Part shown: positions 15,216-22,384 of the stretch, piece after piece
Layout: every line of letters starts with the position of its first letter
Numbering within the stretch: position 1 is the stretch's first letter
Notes under the pieces: model-generated
Told to the model about the DNA's origin: nothing
Seen by the model: only the letters and a program-made list of their open reading frames with translations
Databases searched by the model: none
Made by a program: the position numbers and the translations under genes
NCBI RefSeq assembly: GCF_020829645.1
Contig: NZ_JAIVFS010000069.1
Span: 1-44,485, forward strand
Source: Nostoc mirabile CHAB5784
GTDB lineage: Bacteria > Cyanobacteriota > Cyanobacteriia > Cyanobacteriales > Nostocaceae
Reading direction: 5' to 3'
Length of the DNA: 44,485 nt

Positions 15216-16235
15216 CTAAGTAATAAACTGCTTTAAAGAAGTTAACCTCAATAAATAAATTGATAAAATAGTAAAAACTACAACAAAAAATCCTTCAATT
15301 ATAAATATTCTACTCAAAGGAGTTCCAAAAACTCCTATATTTATACCGACTTGATAAGGTTTAATGAGCAATAAGAATAAGTATTGCCAATATTTATGTA
15401 ATGAAAATAAACCAAGAGAGTATTTAGATAATTTTTGTACTAAGAAATTTTCTTTTATTTCTTTTCGGGAATAAACATAACAGAAAATAGTTATGGCTCC
15501 ACAAATAATGGCAATTCTTCCATAAATGCTTAAGTCATAGCCAGATGTACGCAAATAAATGTCATGGAATGAAAACAATATAAATGCAATTAGGTAATAA
15601 AATTTGAAATTTAATAATTTATTAGGAAAATTAGTTAAGTAAAAAGCTATGGGAATATAAATAACAAAATTTATTAGCCAATAATAAGGAATACTCAAAT
15701 TTAGTAAGCAACAGGCTTCAAAATAAAATAAACAAAATATTACTACTGTACAAGATACTATACTTTTTAGATAATCTGATTTTATGAGTTTATATAAAAA
15801 GGCCAAAATTGTCAAACAAATTATATTAAATAGAAAATAGAAAACTGAATCACCAACAATTGGTAAGCTTGGTTCTAAACCTATAATGATTTTCCATGAT
15901 AAATTAGGGATTTTTCTCGTAGCTATAATAAAAAATATATTCTGAAAAATAACCCAGAATAAATAAATTTTAATTAGTTTAGTAATTCTCTTTTGAAGGT
16001 ATTTTACACTACCTGATTTTTGAAAAAATAAGTAAAGAGAAACAATATAAAAAATCGGAACAGCTGTTAAAGATAATTGCAGTTCCAAACCCCTCAAAAT
16101 TTTAGCAATAATCAGTACGAAACCATGAGTAGAATCATTTATAATAAATTTAAATGGTCGTAAATGCCAAATGAAAACAAAAGCAATGCTTAGTGCTTTT
16201 AAGGTGTCCAGACTATTATTTCTCTCTATTTTCAT
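15216..16235 (-). CDS. Membrane acyltransferase, family 3
   Basis: A 339-residue protein with about ten hydrophobic helices. It opens with NNSLDTLKALSIAFVFIWHL, the family-3 acyltransferase signature (R/N-x-x-x-LDxLKxxxIxxVxxxH) with the catalytic-type His at residue 24. Members acetylate sugars, exopolysaccharides, LPS or glycopeptides on the membrane. The gene is much more AT-rich than its neighbours (Ile, Lys, Phe, Tyr-rich), suggesting acquisition by transfer. It sits between the mcdAB-like pair and the hydrolase without an obvious link to either; an exopolysaccharide role is possible but only inferred. Confidence 0.8.
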   Translation of the reverse strand: MKIERNNSLDTLKALSIAFVFIWHLRPFKFIINDSTHGFVLIIAKILRGLELQLSLTAVPIFYIVSLYLFFQKSGSVKYLQKRITKLIKIYLFWVIFQNIFFIIATRKIPNLSWKIIIGLEPSLPIVGDSVFYFLFNIICLTILAFLYKLIKSDYLKSIVSCTVVIFCLFYFEACCLLNLSIPYYWLINFVIYIPIAFYLTNFPNKLLNFKFYYLIAFILFSFHDIYLRTSGYDLSIYGRIAIICGAITIFCYVYSRKEIKENFLVQKLSKYSLGLFSLHKYWQYLFLLLIKPYQVGINIGVFGTPLSRIFIIEGFFVVVFTILSIYLLRLTSLKQFIT

Positions 16236-16657
16236 AGCTATTTCTCTAGAAACTGACTTTTTAGGAAATTTTTAAATCTACCCTAATAAACTGCTGTCTG
16301 TCTGAAAGAGAGGTTTGCGATCGCTCTAGCTACAGAGTTTCCTAAAATTCTGTGAAAGTAAAACTATAGCTTTTCCTAATCAAATGAGGTACATCATAGC
16401 CCCCTCTCGAAGAGCGGGGAGGGGGTTGGGGGTGGGGTTCTTGTATTTCACTCAACTGAGAATCGCTATATTAAAAAAATAGTAGCTCTAACAGAAGCAA
16501 TTAGCAATAGTTCAAAAATTTTACAGTTCAGCCTTATAGAAAAATTATTGATAGTTGTGCTGCTTTGATAGGCAATTTTACTGTTTTAACACCTTCTTAC
16601 TAAATCCACCTAATAAGTTTAAATAGATGCATCAGGTTTCTTGGGTTTCAAATACGA
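16236..16657. other. Intergenic stretch, no gene seen
   Basis: AT-rich non-coding DNA with one G-rich block (about 16400-16440, GGGGAGGGGGTTGGGGGTGGGG). Such G-runs could form a G-quadruplex, but they are also a common boilerplate repeat in Nostoc genomes. No promoter or RNA was identified. Confidence 0.4.
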
Positions 16658-17542
16658 TTATCGAAAATCTAAAATATGCTGTGCAGTAATTTGTGGTTGT
16701 TCAAGGTGTGGGAGATGACCACAATCTTGAATCCAGACGAGGGTACTGTGTGGAATTGCTCTTTTAAACCTCATGGCATCCCTAGTACCCAAAATTTTAT
16801 CGGAATCGCCCCATAAAATTAGCGTCTGTTGCACAATTTGTGATATTTTTTTAAATCTAAAAGCACTGTAACCACCACTTTTAGTGAAAGCGATCAACGC
16901 TTGATGCCAACTCGGCATTTGTAGATGTAATGCACCACAAGATAGTGCATCCACAGAGGCAAGACTTTGATTTTTATATCCAATGCGGGAAACGCGCTCG
17001 CGCACTTTCAGATTACTCAAAAACTGAGTTGCTAAATAATCAAACGGGGGAAACATTAATTTACTTAATGGGGAACCACCCGCCAACCCAGCACTATCAA
17101 TTAACACCAGCTTTTTTACTACTTCTGGGTAAGTCAACGTAAAATCAATTGCAGTTGCACCCCCCATCGAAGCACCTACCAAAATTACAGGTTGCTTAAT
17201 CAGGTTTTTCCAGAAATAATAAAGATGGGTTTTAATCGCAGTTGGGCTATAAGCAATTCCTGAGAGTCTATCTGTAAACCCAAAACCCAACAAATCCACA
17301 GCCCAAGTTTCATTATCTCCAGAGAGTAGTGGCAAAAGCCGCCGAAATTCTAATACAGAACTATCAAAGCCGTGAATTAATAAAATAGGAGTTCCACCAC
17401 TTCCTTGCTTGACATAGGTTGTGGTAACTGGTTGATTAATTAAAGGAGTAGCGATCGCAGAACTTTGAATACTTTGAGCTAGTGCGATCGAGGCAGATTC
17501 TGTCAGTTGCCCAACTGCTTTAGAAAGAAAATTCGGAAACAT
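16658..17542 (-). CDS. Alpha/beta-fold hydrolase
   Basis: A 294-residue hydrolase. The oxyanion motif is LLIHGFDSS (about 54-62), the nucleophile elbow is GASMGG with Ser 125, an acid is likely in LILWGDSDKILG, and the catalytic His is in DCGHLPHLEQP near the C-terminus. This is the canonical order of the fold. The substrate cannot be told; close cyanobacterial relatives are annotated only as alpha/beta hydrolases. It is transcribed away from ccmK3-ccmK4 and shares their 327-bp upstream region. Confidence 0.85.
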   Translation of the reverse strand: MFPNFLSKAVGQLTESASIALAQSIQSSAIATPLINQPVTTTYVKQGSGGTPILLIHGFDSSVLEFRRLLPLLSGDNETWAVDLLGFGFTDRLSGIAYSPTAIKTHLYYFWKNLIKQPVILVGASMGGATAIDFTLTYPEVVKKLVLIDSAGLAGGSPLSKLMFPPFDYLATQFLSNLKVRERVSRIGYKNQSLASVDALSCGALHLQMPSWHQALIAFTKSGGYSAFRFKKISQIVQQTLILWGDSDKILGTRDAMRFKRAIPHSTLVWIQDCGHLPHLEQPQITAQHILDFR

Positions 17543-17869
17543 AAATTTAAGTTTATCGTACTAGCTTGCTTCCACGCATTGCTGATTTTGTTAAACAACA
17601 AAATTACACAAACTAACACGCTGAAATATGAATTGTAATACATAAAACATAGACCAGCGACTATCAAAACATTCTAACTCCCCACTCCCAACTCTTAACT
17701 CCTAACTGTACAGACGCGATTAATCGCGTCTCTACTTCCCACTCCCTACTCCCTACTCCCCACTCCCCCAAAAATTATCACATCAAAGAAAGTTTACCAA
17801 AATGTCAAAATTGGGACTAAAGCCACGTACAATTAAAATCGCCTATCCCTTAATCCAGGAGCTAATGCC
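17543..17869. promoter_or_regulatory. Divergent upstream region of the hydrolase and ccmK3
   Basis: It includes a perfect 18-bp palindrome, GACGCGATTAATCGCGTC (17713-17730), of a kind that looks dispersed in Nostoc genomes, and the heptamer array CCCACTCCCTACTCCC (17736-17768). The ccmK3 start has a good AGGAG at 17857-17861, 8 bases before the ATG. No specific operator is recognised. Confidence 0.45.
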
Positions 17870-18181
17870 ATGCCAATGGCCGTTGGCGTAATTGAAACTT
17901 TAGGTTTTCCTAGTGTCTTAGCAGCAGCAGATGCAATGGTCAAAGCTGCCGCAGTCACAATTGTGTATTATGGTCAAGCAGAAAGCGCTCGTTTGTTAGT
18001 CGCTGTCCGGGGACACGTTTCTGAAGTAAATAGAGCTGTTGAAGCCGGAATCGTAGCTGGAGAGCAAGTCAAAGTTGGTACAGTAATTACCTACTACATC
18101 GTTCCCAATCCCCCAGAAAATGTGGAAACCATATTACCAATCCATTTCACTGAAGAATCAGAACCATTCCGCATGTTCTAA
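17870..18181 (+). CDS. ccmK3: Carboxysome shell hexamer protein CcmK3-like
   Basis: A 103-residue single BMC domain (MPMAVGVIETLGFPSVLAAADAM). These proteins form hexamers that tile the beta-carboxysome shell facets. The pore loop reads YYGQAESARLL, with Glu-Ser where CcmK2/K4 have Gly-Ser. That change is typical of CcmK3, which does not form homohexamers well and mixes with CcmK4. The start is fixed by AGGAG 8 bases upstream. ccmK4 follows after 85 bases, the usual satellite pair away from the main ccmKLMN operon, thought to tune shell permeability. Confidence 0.9.
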   Translation: MPMAVGVIETLGFPSVLAAADAMVKAAAVTIVYYGQAESARLLVAVRGHVSEVNRAVEAGIVAGEQVKVGTVITYYIVPNPPENVETILPIHFTEESEPFRMF

Positions 18182-18266
18182 GCAATTTTGCTATTAAAAT
18201 CTGTAGCGAAGCTTCGTACAATTAATTTGTAGCCCCCATATCGTTTATTCATACAGGAGATTAATA

Positions 18267-18614
18267 ATGTCATTACAGGCAGTTGGAGCACTTGAAACGA
18301 AAGGTTTCCCTGCGGTGCTAGCAGCAGCAGATGCTATGGTAAAAGCTGGTCGAGTCACCCTCGTTGGTTATATCAGAGTAGGTAGCGCTCGCTTTACAGT
18401 TAATATTCGTGGTGATGTTTCTGAAGTAAAAGCCGCTATGGCTGCTGGTGTTGAAGCCGCAGAAAATGTTTATGGCGGTACATTAGAATCCTGGGTGATT
18501 ATTCCTCGTCCCCATGAAAACGTTGAAGCTGTTCTACCAATTGCTTACACAGAACAAGTCCAAGGCTATCGAGAATCTGTAGAAAATCCCATTGTTAGAT
18601 CCAACAGTCGATAG
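18267..18614 (+). CDS. ccmK4: Carboxysome shell hexamer protein CcmK4
   Basis: A 115-residue BMC-domain protein (MSLQAVGALETKGFPAVLAAADAM). The pore loop is YIRVGSARF, as expected for CcmK4, and the GDVSEVKAAMAAG helix follows. The C-terminal tail (about 95-115) is longer and polar, as in CcmK4 proteins. AGGAG ends 7 bases before the ATG. It is co-oriented with ccmK3 and probably cotranscribed, giving CcmK3-CcmK4 mixed hexamers in the shell. Confidence 0.93.
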   Translation: MSLQAVGALETKGFPAVLAAADAMVKAGRVTLVGYIRVGSARFTVNIRGDVSEVKAAMAAGVEAAENVYGGTLESWVIIPRPHENVEAVLPIAYTEQVQGYRESVENPIVRSNSR

Positions 18615-19128
18615 ATTTAACCTCCTGTGGGGGAATTCAAAACAAAAAATTCCCATAAATGAATTTCAAGAGAAGTTTCTTGTCAGACTTCTGACTATCA
18701 AAACTTTAGAGGATTGCAAACTTTTCTGTTTTTAGATTTTGCATAAGTTGAATTTTGAAGCAGAGGGAAAGCAACAGTCAAAGTCAATAGTCAAAATAAA
18801 TATTGGCTGTTGACTATTCATTTTTGGGAATGTAAAAGTTGTAAGAATAACTTGCCAATCTTAGAGGCACAGTTGTGGATGAAGCTAGTTTAGAAAGGAT
18901 AAATTGACCTATCAATCCCTACTATCCAGAATAGCGTAGGCGTAGCCCCTCGTAGACATCGCCATCTGGTATACTCGGTCTGATTCCACGCTATAGCAAT
19001 AATATTCATTGAAGAATTTATTTAAGGTTTATACAACGGCTTACCAAACATCCTCTTAAACGCTCATTTACGTATATACACTTAATTGAATAAAATATAT
19101 TACGAAATTTAACTTAATATAATTCTAA

Positions 19129-19230
19129 GGGTTTCCACGTACTTACTTTATTCTGGGAAACCCATCCACGGCAGGGCTGCCTCATGAGCGACTGGCGTGG
19201 GTTTGGGGGATCTTCCGGGGGGGGCGAAAT
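19129..19230 (+). ncRNA. Candidate structured small RNA or leader, unproven
   Basis: A TATAAT box at 19118-19123 is followed within 6 bases by two strong hairpins: GGGTTTCC/GGAAACCC (19129-19136 with 19156-19163), then CCACG/CGTGG (19166-19170 with 19196-19200) enclosing GGCAG/CTGCC. A GC-rich tail with a run of eight G follows. The composition stands out sharply from the AT-rich surroundings and there is no open frame. No -35 box was seen and no known RNA family was recognised. Confidence 0.35.
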
Positions 19231-19477
19231 ATCACCAACACCAAGTGTATTGAGATTTAACTAAGTATTTTTCTACGTAAGGGCTTGTAGAGCCTTGAAA
19301 TTTATACGGGTGAAATTCGCCTGGCATTGAGTTAAATTAGATTCGTTCCTCGGCTCAGTTACAAAATGTTCAGATTTCCTCAACCCATCTCGTACAAAGG
19401 TGTATTCCCACCACTGTAGGCAAATTTCTATCTCAGTTACAAAATATAACTTTACAAAAAGGTTAAATTAAAAAATA

Positions 19478-19510
19478 GCCCCAAAAGCTTTATAGGTATG
19501 GGTTTGGGGC
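19478..19510 (-). terminator. Hairpin resembling an intrinsic terminator on the minus strand
   Basis: GCCCCAAA (19478-19485) pairs with TTTGGGGC (19503-19510), loop 17 bases. Read on the minus strand the stem is followed by TATTTTTTAA, the classic terminator layout. On the plus strand only GTTTTGG follows. This would terminate a transcript coming from the HetZ-related gene's antisense strand, or it may be a structural element in the leader. Confidence 0.45.
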
Positions 19511-19711
19511 GTTTTGGAATTGTAAGCAAAACATCAATATAGAAATTTCTGCATAATTCTAGTGAATTAAGACGTAATAAAAGTGGAATCACTGAGCTAT
19601 TTTCATGAGACTCATGAAATCCGGGCAGGTTGCCAGTTAAACAATTAGGTGGGACGAATGGGGGTTGTGATGCAAACTTCAAAATTGAGTTTCGAGGAAC
19701 GCAATCTCACT

Positions 19712-20845
19712 ATGACAACAGATGTGGAACAACTAGCTCTAGATTGGCGAAAGCGCTTGGCTGCGGAATGTCCAGACCAAAATGAAGCTGCTAGGCAAAG
19801 CATTATTCTCTGGCTGTTGGAATCTGACTCCAAACGGTTTGATCTGTTTAACCCTAAAGAACTCGATATCGCCAAGCAAGCGATGGAATATCGCTGGAGA
19901 ATTTTACGTCAACGCTATTTGGGGCTAGGGCGAGAACGTGCTTATCGGAACTTGATAACGCGATTGGGGAGTTTAGTAACATTACGGAATAAAATTCAGA
20001 CTTGGGTTGCCCTCAGCCGCGATCGCCAGCGTAGTGTGATGGATGTGTTGCAAGAAGTACTCCAAGAATTACTGCAAAGCGACAGCCAGATGCAACAGCA
20101 AATGGCTGATATTGCCAAATATACAACTGATAGACGATTGGGAGATGCTCTGCTATTTGCCAGTGTAGAAGAATATTGTCTGCGACCAGTACGCAATCAA
20201 CCCCTATTAGCTTATCGGTTTGTGAATTATTTGCGTCGCACTCAGCGCGGTGGCTTAACCCAAGTGCCAGGTCGTGACTTAATTAGACTGGTGTCAGAAG
20301 AAGTTCTCACAGACGACAATGACAATCGAGTTAACTTAGTCGATAGTCAGGCGATCGCAGAATTTATTGAAGCACAACAGCTAGAGGAACAACAAATCCT
20401 GCGTCAGTCAGTACAAAAAGAATTTGAAAATTATTTACAAGAAAATCTGGGAACAGACGCAGTAGAGTGGCTACGACTGTATTTACAAGGTAAATCCCAA
20501 GAAGAGATTGCCCACAGATTAAATAAGCAGACTAAAGAAGTATACCGTCTGCGAGAAAAAATTAGTTATCACGCGGTGCGTGTTTTTGCACTCAAAGGTA
20601 AACCAGAGCTAGTAGACAATTGGCTCTCAATTTCTTTGCAAGAGCATAACTTGGGTTTAAGCCAAAACCAATGGCAGCAACTTGATGAAAAATTGACTCC
20701 TCTGGGGCGGCAGATTCTAGATTTGCGCAAAGCAGGTAACTCAATAGAAGCAATAGGCCAACAGTTAAAACTCAAAACCCATCAAGTGTTAGGCGAATGG
20801 ACAAAAATCTATCTTGTAGCCCAAGCTTTAAGAAGCCAGGAGTAG
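19712..20845 (+). CDS. HetZ-related protein
   Basis: A 377-residue helical protein. The C-terminal third (NWLSISLQEHNLGLSQNQWQQ, then LTPLGRQILDLRKAGNSIEAIGQQLKL) has the same layout as HetZ of Anabaena, where a Trp-Leu-xx-Ser-Leu segment precedes NLGL-x-xx-QW and a helix-turn-helix-like ending. The middle part (LYLQGKSQEEIAHRLNKQTKEVYRLREKI) also looks like a sigma-4 type helix-turn-helix. HetZ controls early heterocyst differentiation; paralogues such as this are less understood. The ATG at 19712 with GAGGAA 12 bases upstream is preferred; a GTG at 19649 would add 21 residues. The gene supports a heterocystous host. Confidence 0.75.
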   Translation: MTTDVEQLALDWRKRLAAECPDQNEAARQSIILWLLESDSKRFDLFNPKELDIAKQAMEYRWRILRQRYLGLGRERAYRNLITRLGSLVTLRNKIQTWVALSRDRQRSVMDVLQEVLQELLQSDSQMQQQMADIAKYTTDRRLGDALLFASVEEYCLRPVRNQPLLAYRFVNYLRRTQRGGLTQVPGRDLIRLVSEEVLTDDNDNRVNLVDSQAIAEFIEAQQLEEQQILRQSVQKEFENYLQENLGTDAVEWLRLYLQGKSQEEIAHRLNKQTKEVYRLREKISYHAVRVFALKGKPELVDNWLSISLQEHNLGLSQNQWQQLDEKLTPLGRQILDLRKAGNSIEAIGQQLKLKTHQVLGEWTKIYLVAQALRSQE

Positions 20846-21506
20846 CCTGTGAAGCATTTAGTTGCTCAATTAAGGTGGTGTACCAAAGTAGGAGATGGGG
20901 AGCAGGGGAGAATTCATAGGAAATTCCTCCCCTTTGCCTTTTCATCCCCTCATGCCTCAGTTACTAGAGCAGAACTTCAGAAGGCAGTCCCGATGAAGCA
21001 AGTTTCACAACCAAGCATGAAAGTGGTCTTTCCCCACTCACCACTACTTCGGCTTACCTCGGCAACTCTTGGAGACGCTACGCGAACGCTCGGCACAAGT
21101 CGCTCAGTACAAGTCACCACTCCCTACTCCCAACTTTCAAGTCAGGAGGCAAAAAGCAGAAGGAACTCACGCTTAAAAGCATGGGATTGATCTTGGACGC
21201 CTTGTGTCTTGTGGCACTTGACGCTCGATATATTTTTTTATACTAATAGGCTTTATATCCACAACTAAAGTTTTGATTAATACTTCGGCATTTTGCCCTC
21301 TAATCATAGTTCTGTAAGTGCAATCCCTGATTCCAATTTTATACATAATTGTTATGTTGTAATCGAACTCTAGACTGATCAAGTTTAGAGTTCAACTCAA
21401 ATAGGTACATATTTTGCTGCCGTATTCTAAGTAAGATTACGGTTTAAACAAATTTATAGTGACAAAGTTAGTTTCCTGCTCTTGAATCCATTTTTACAAA
21501 TATTTC
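20846..21506. other. Intergenic region upstream of the Crp-family gene
   Basis: A 660-bp gap. The left half holds boilerplate repeats (GGGGAGCAGGGGAGAATTC, CCACTCCCTACTCCCAACTT) and a GGAGACGCTACGCGAACGCTCGG palindromic repeat (about 21070-21092). The right half is AT-rich and probably holds the promoter of the regulator gene. No coding frame has support. Confidence 0.45.
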
Positions 21507-22190
21507 ATGCAGACTGAGGTTTTTAGTGAACTTTTCCCCTTAATGAGTACAGCCACCCCACAGACTTTGGAATGGCTGCTCAACGTTGCAATTGAACATG
21601 AATACCCATCTGGGCGAGCCGTTGTAATGGAAGATGCCTGGGGTAACGCCGTTTACTTCGTTGTTTCTGGTTGGGTCAAAGTCCGGCGTACCGTCGGGGA
21701 AGATTCAGTAGCTCTGGCAATTTTTGGTAAAGGCGATTTTTTTGGAGAAATGGCAATTTTGGATGAATCTCCACGCTCAACCGATGTCATAGCCCTTTCG
21801 GCCGTGAATTTGCTGAGTGTATCCAGAGAGCGTTTTATTCAAATCTTGTTCAAAGACCCGCAGTTACATCACCGGATGTTACAACTTATGGTGCGGCGAT
21901 TGCGGCAAATTAACTTGCGCTTACAAATGCGGTCTTCACCACCAGCAGTCAAACTCGCCTATACCCTAGTGACTTTAGGCGAAAGCTATGGTCAAGAATC
22001 GAATTTTGGAAAGGAAATTTTTAACATTCCCTTCAAAGATTTAGCAGAGGTAACAGAAATTGGTGTTGAAGAAACCACCAAAATTATGGAAAAGCTGCAT
22101 GAGAAGGGGTGGATAAAAATTGACAGCGCCAACAACATGATTTATCTCGTAAACTTTAAACAGTTGATGAACTTGGCTGGCAAAGTGTAA
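21507..22190 (+). CDS. crpA: Crp/Fnr-family regulator, AnCrpA/SYCRP1-like
   Basis: A 227-residue regulator with a cyclic-nucleotide-binding domain (about 15-130) and a winged-helix domain (about 145-225). The phosphate-binding cassette reads FFGEMAILDESPRSTDVIAL, with the Gly-Glu and the Arg-Ser that contact cAMP in CRP. The helix-turn-helix region is IPFKDLAEVTEIGVEETTKIMEKL. It closely resembles the cAMP receptor AnCrpA of Anabaena. cAMP-CRP in cyanobacteria affects motility, pili and nitrogen-related genes. It is convergent with bcsA, separated by a strong hairpin. Whether it controls the cellulose genes is unknown; no clear TGTGA-N6-TCACA site was seen upstream of the operon. Confidence 0.85.
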   Translation: MQTEVFSELFPLMSTATPQTLEWLLNVAIEHEYPSGRAVVMEDAWGNAVYFVVSGWVKVRRTVGEDSVALAIFGKGDFFGEMAILDESPRSTDVIALSAVNLLSVSRERFIQILFKDPQLHHRMLQLMVRRLRQINLRLQMRSSPPAVKLAYTLVTLGESYGQESNFGKEIFNIPFKDLAEVTEIGVEETTKIMEKLHEKGWIKIDSANNMIYLVNFKQLMNLAGKV

Positions 22191-22242
22191 TTGCTAAGGG
22201 TTCTTAGGGACTGACAAATCAAAAAATATTCAATTATTTATT

Positions 22243-22282
22243 GTGGGGTGGGCAGCGCTTAGTCGAACGCTGCCCACCCTAC
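22243..22282. terminator. Bidirectional hairpin between crpA and bcsA
   Basis: GTGGGGTGGGCAGCG (22243-22257) pairs with CGCTGCCCACCCTAC (22268-22282): a 15-bp stem with one G-T pair and a 10-base loop, with AAAAATTG after it. It lies between two convergent stops and could terminate both transcripts. It shares the GTAGGGTGGGC word with the hairpin at 12147. Confidence 0.75.
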
Positions 22283-22384
22283 AAAAATTGAATTAACTTT
22301 TGCAATTTAAAACACTCCCAAGCGCAAGCAACATCTGGACTGAAATGGAGCTTGCGCTGGTCAAAATCTAGTCAAGTACTTCTG

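Larger units (their letters stand above)
18615..19711. other. Long non-coding region upstream of the HetZ-related gene
   Basis: Over 1 kb without a supported gene. It contains a palindromic short repeat of the GCGTAGGCGTAGCCCCTCG type (about 18933-18972), a candidate structured RNA (19118-19230), a duplicated CTCAGTTACAAAAT word (19355 and 19434 regions) and a hairpin at 19478-19510. The length is compatible with complex developmental control of the downstream gene, which is inference. Confidence 0.5.

Noticed and set aside
16400..16440. G-quadruplex regulatory element
   Set aside because: The G-rich block matches a common repetitive phrase in these genomes and is not placed at a promoter.
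20849..21190. A 113-codon forward frame after the HetZ-related gene
   Set aside because: It consists largely of translated boilerplate repeats (CCACTCCCTACTCCC type) and palindromic repeats.
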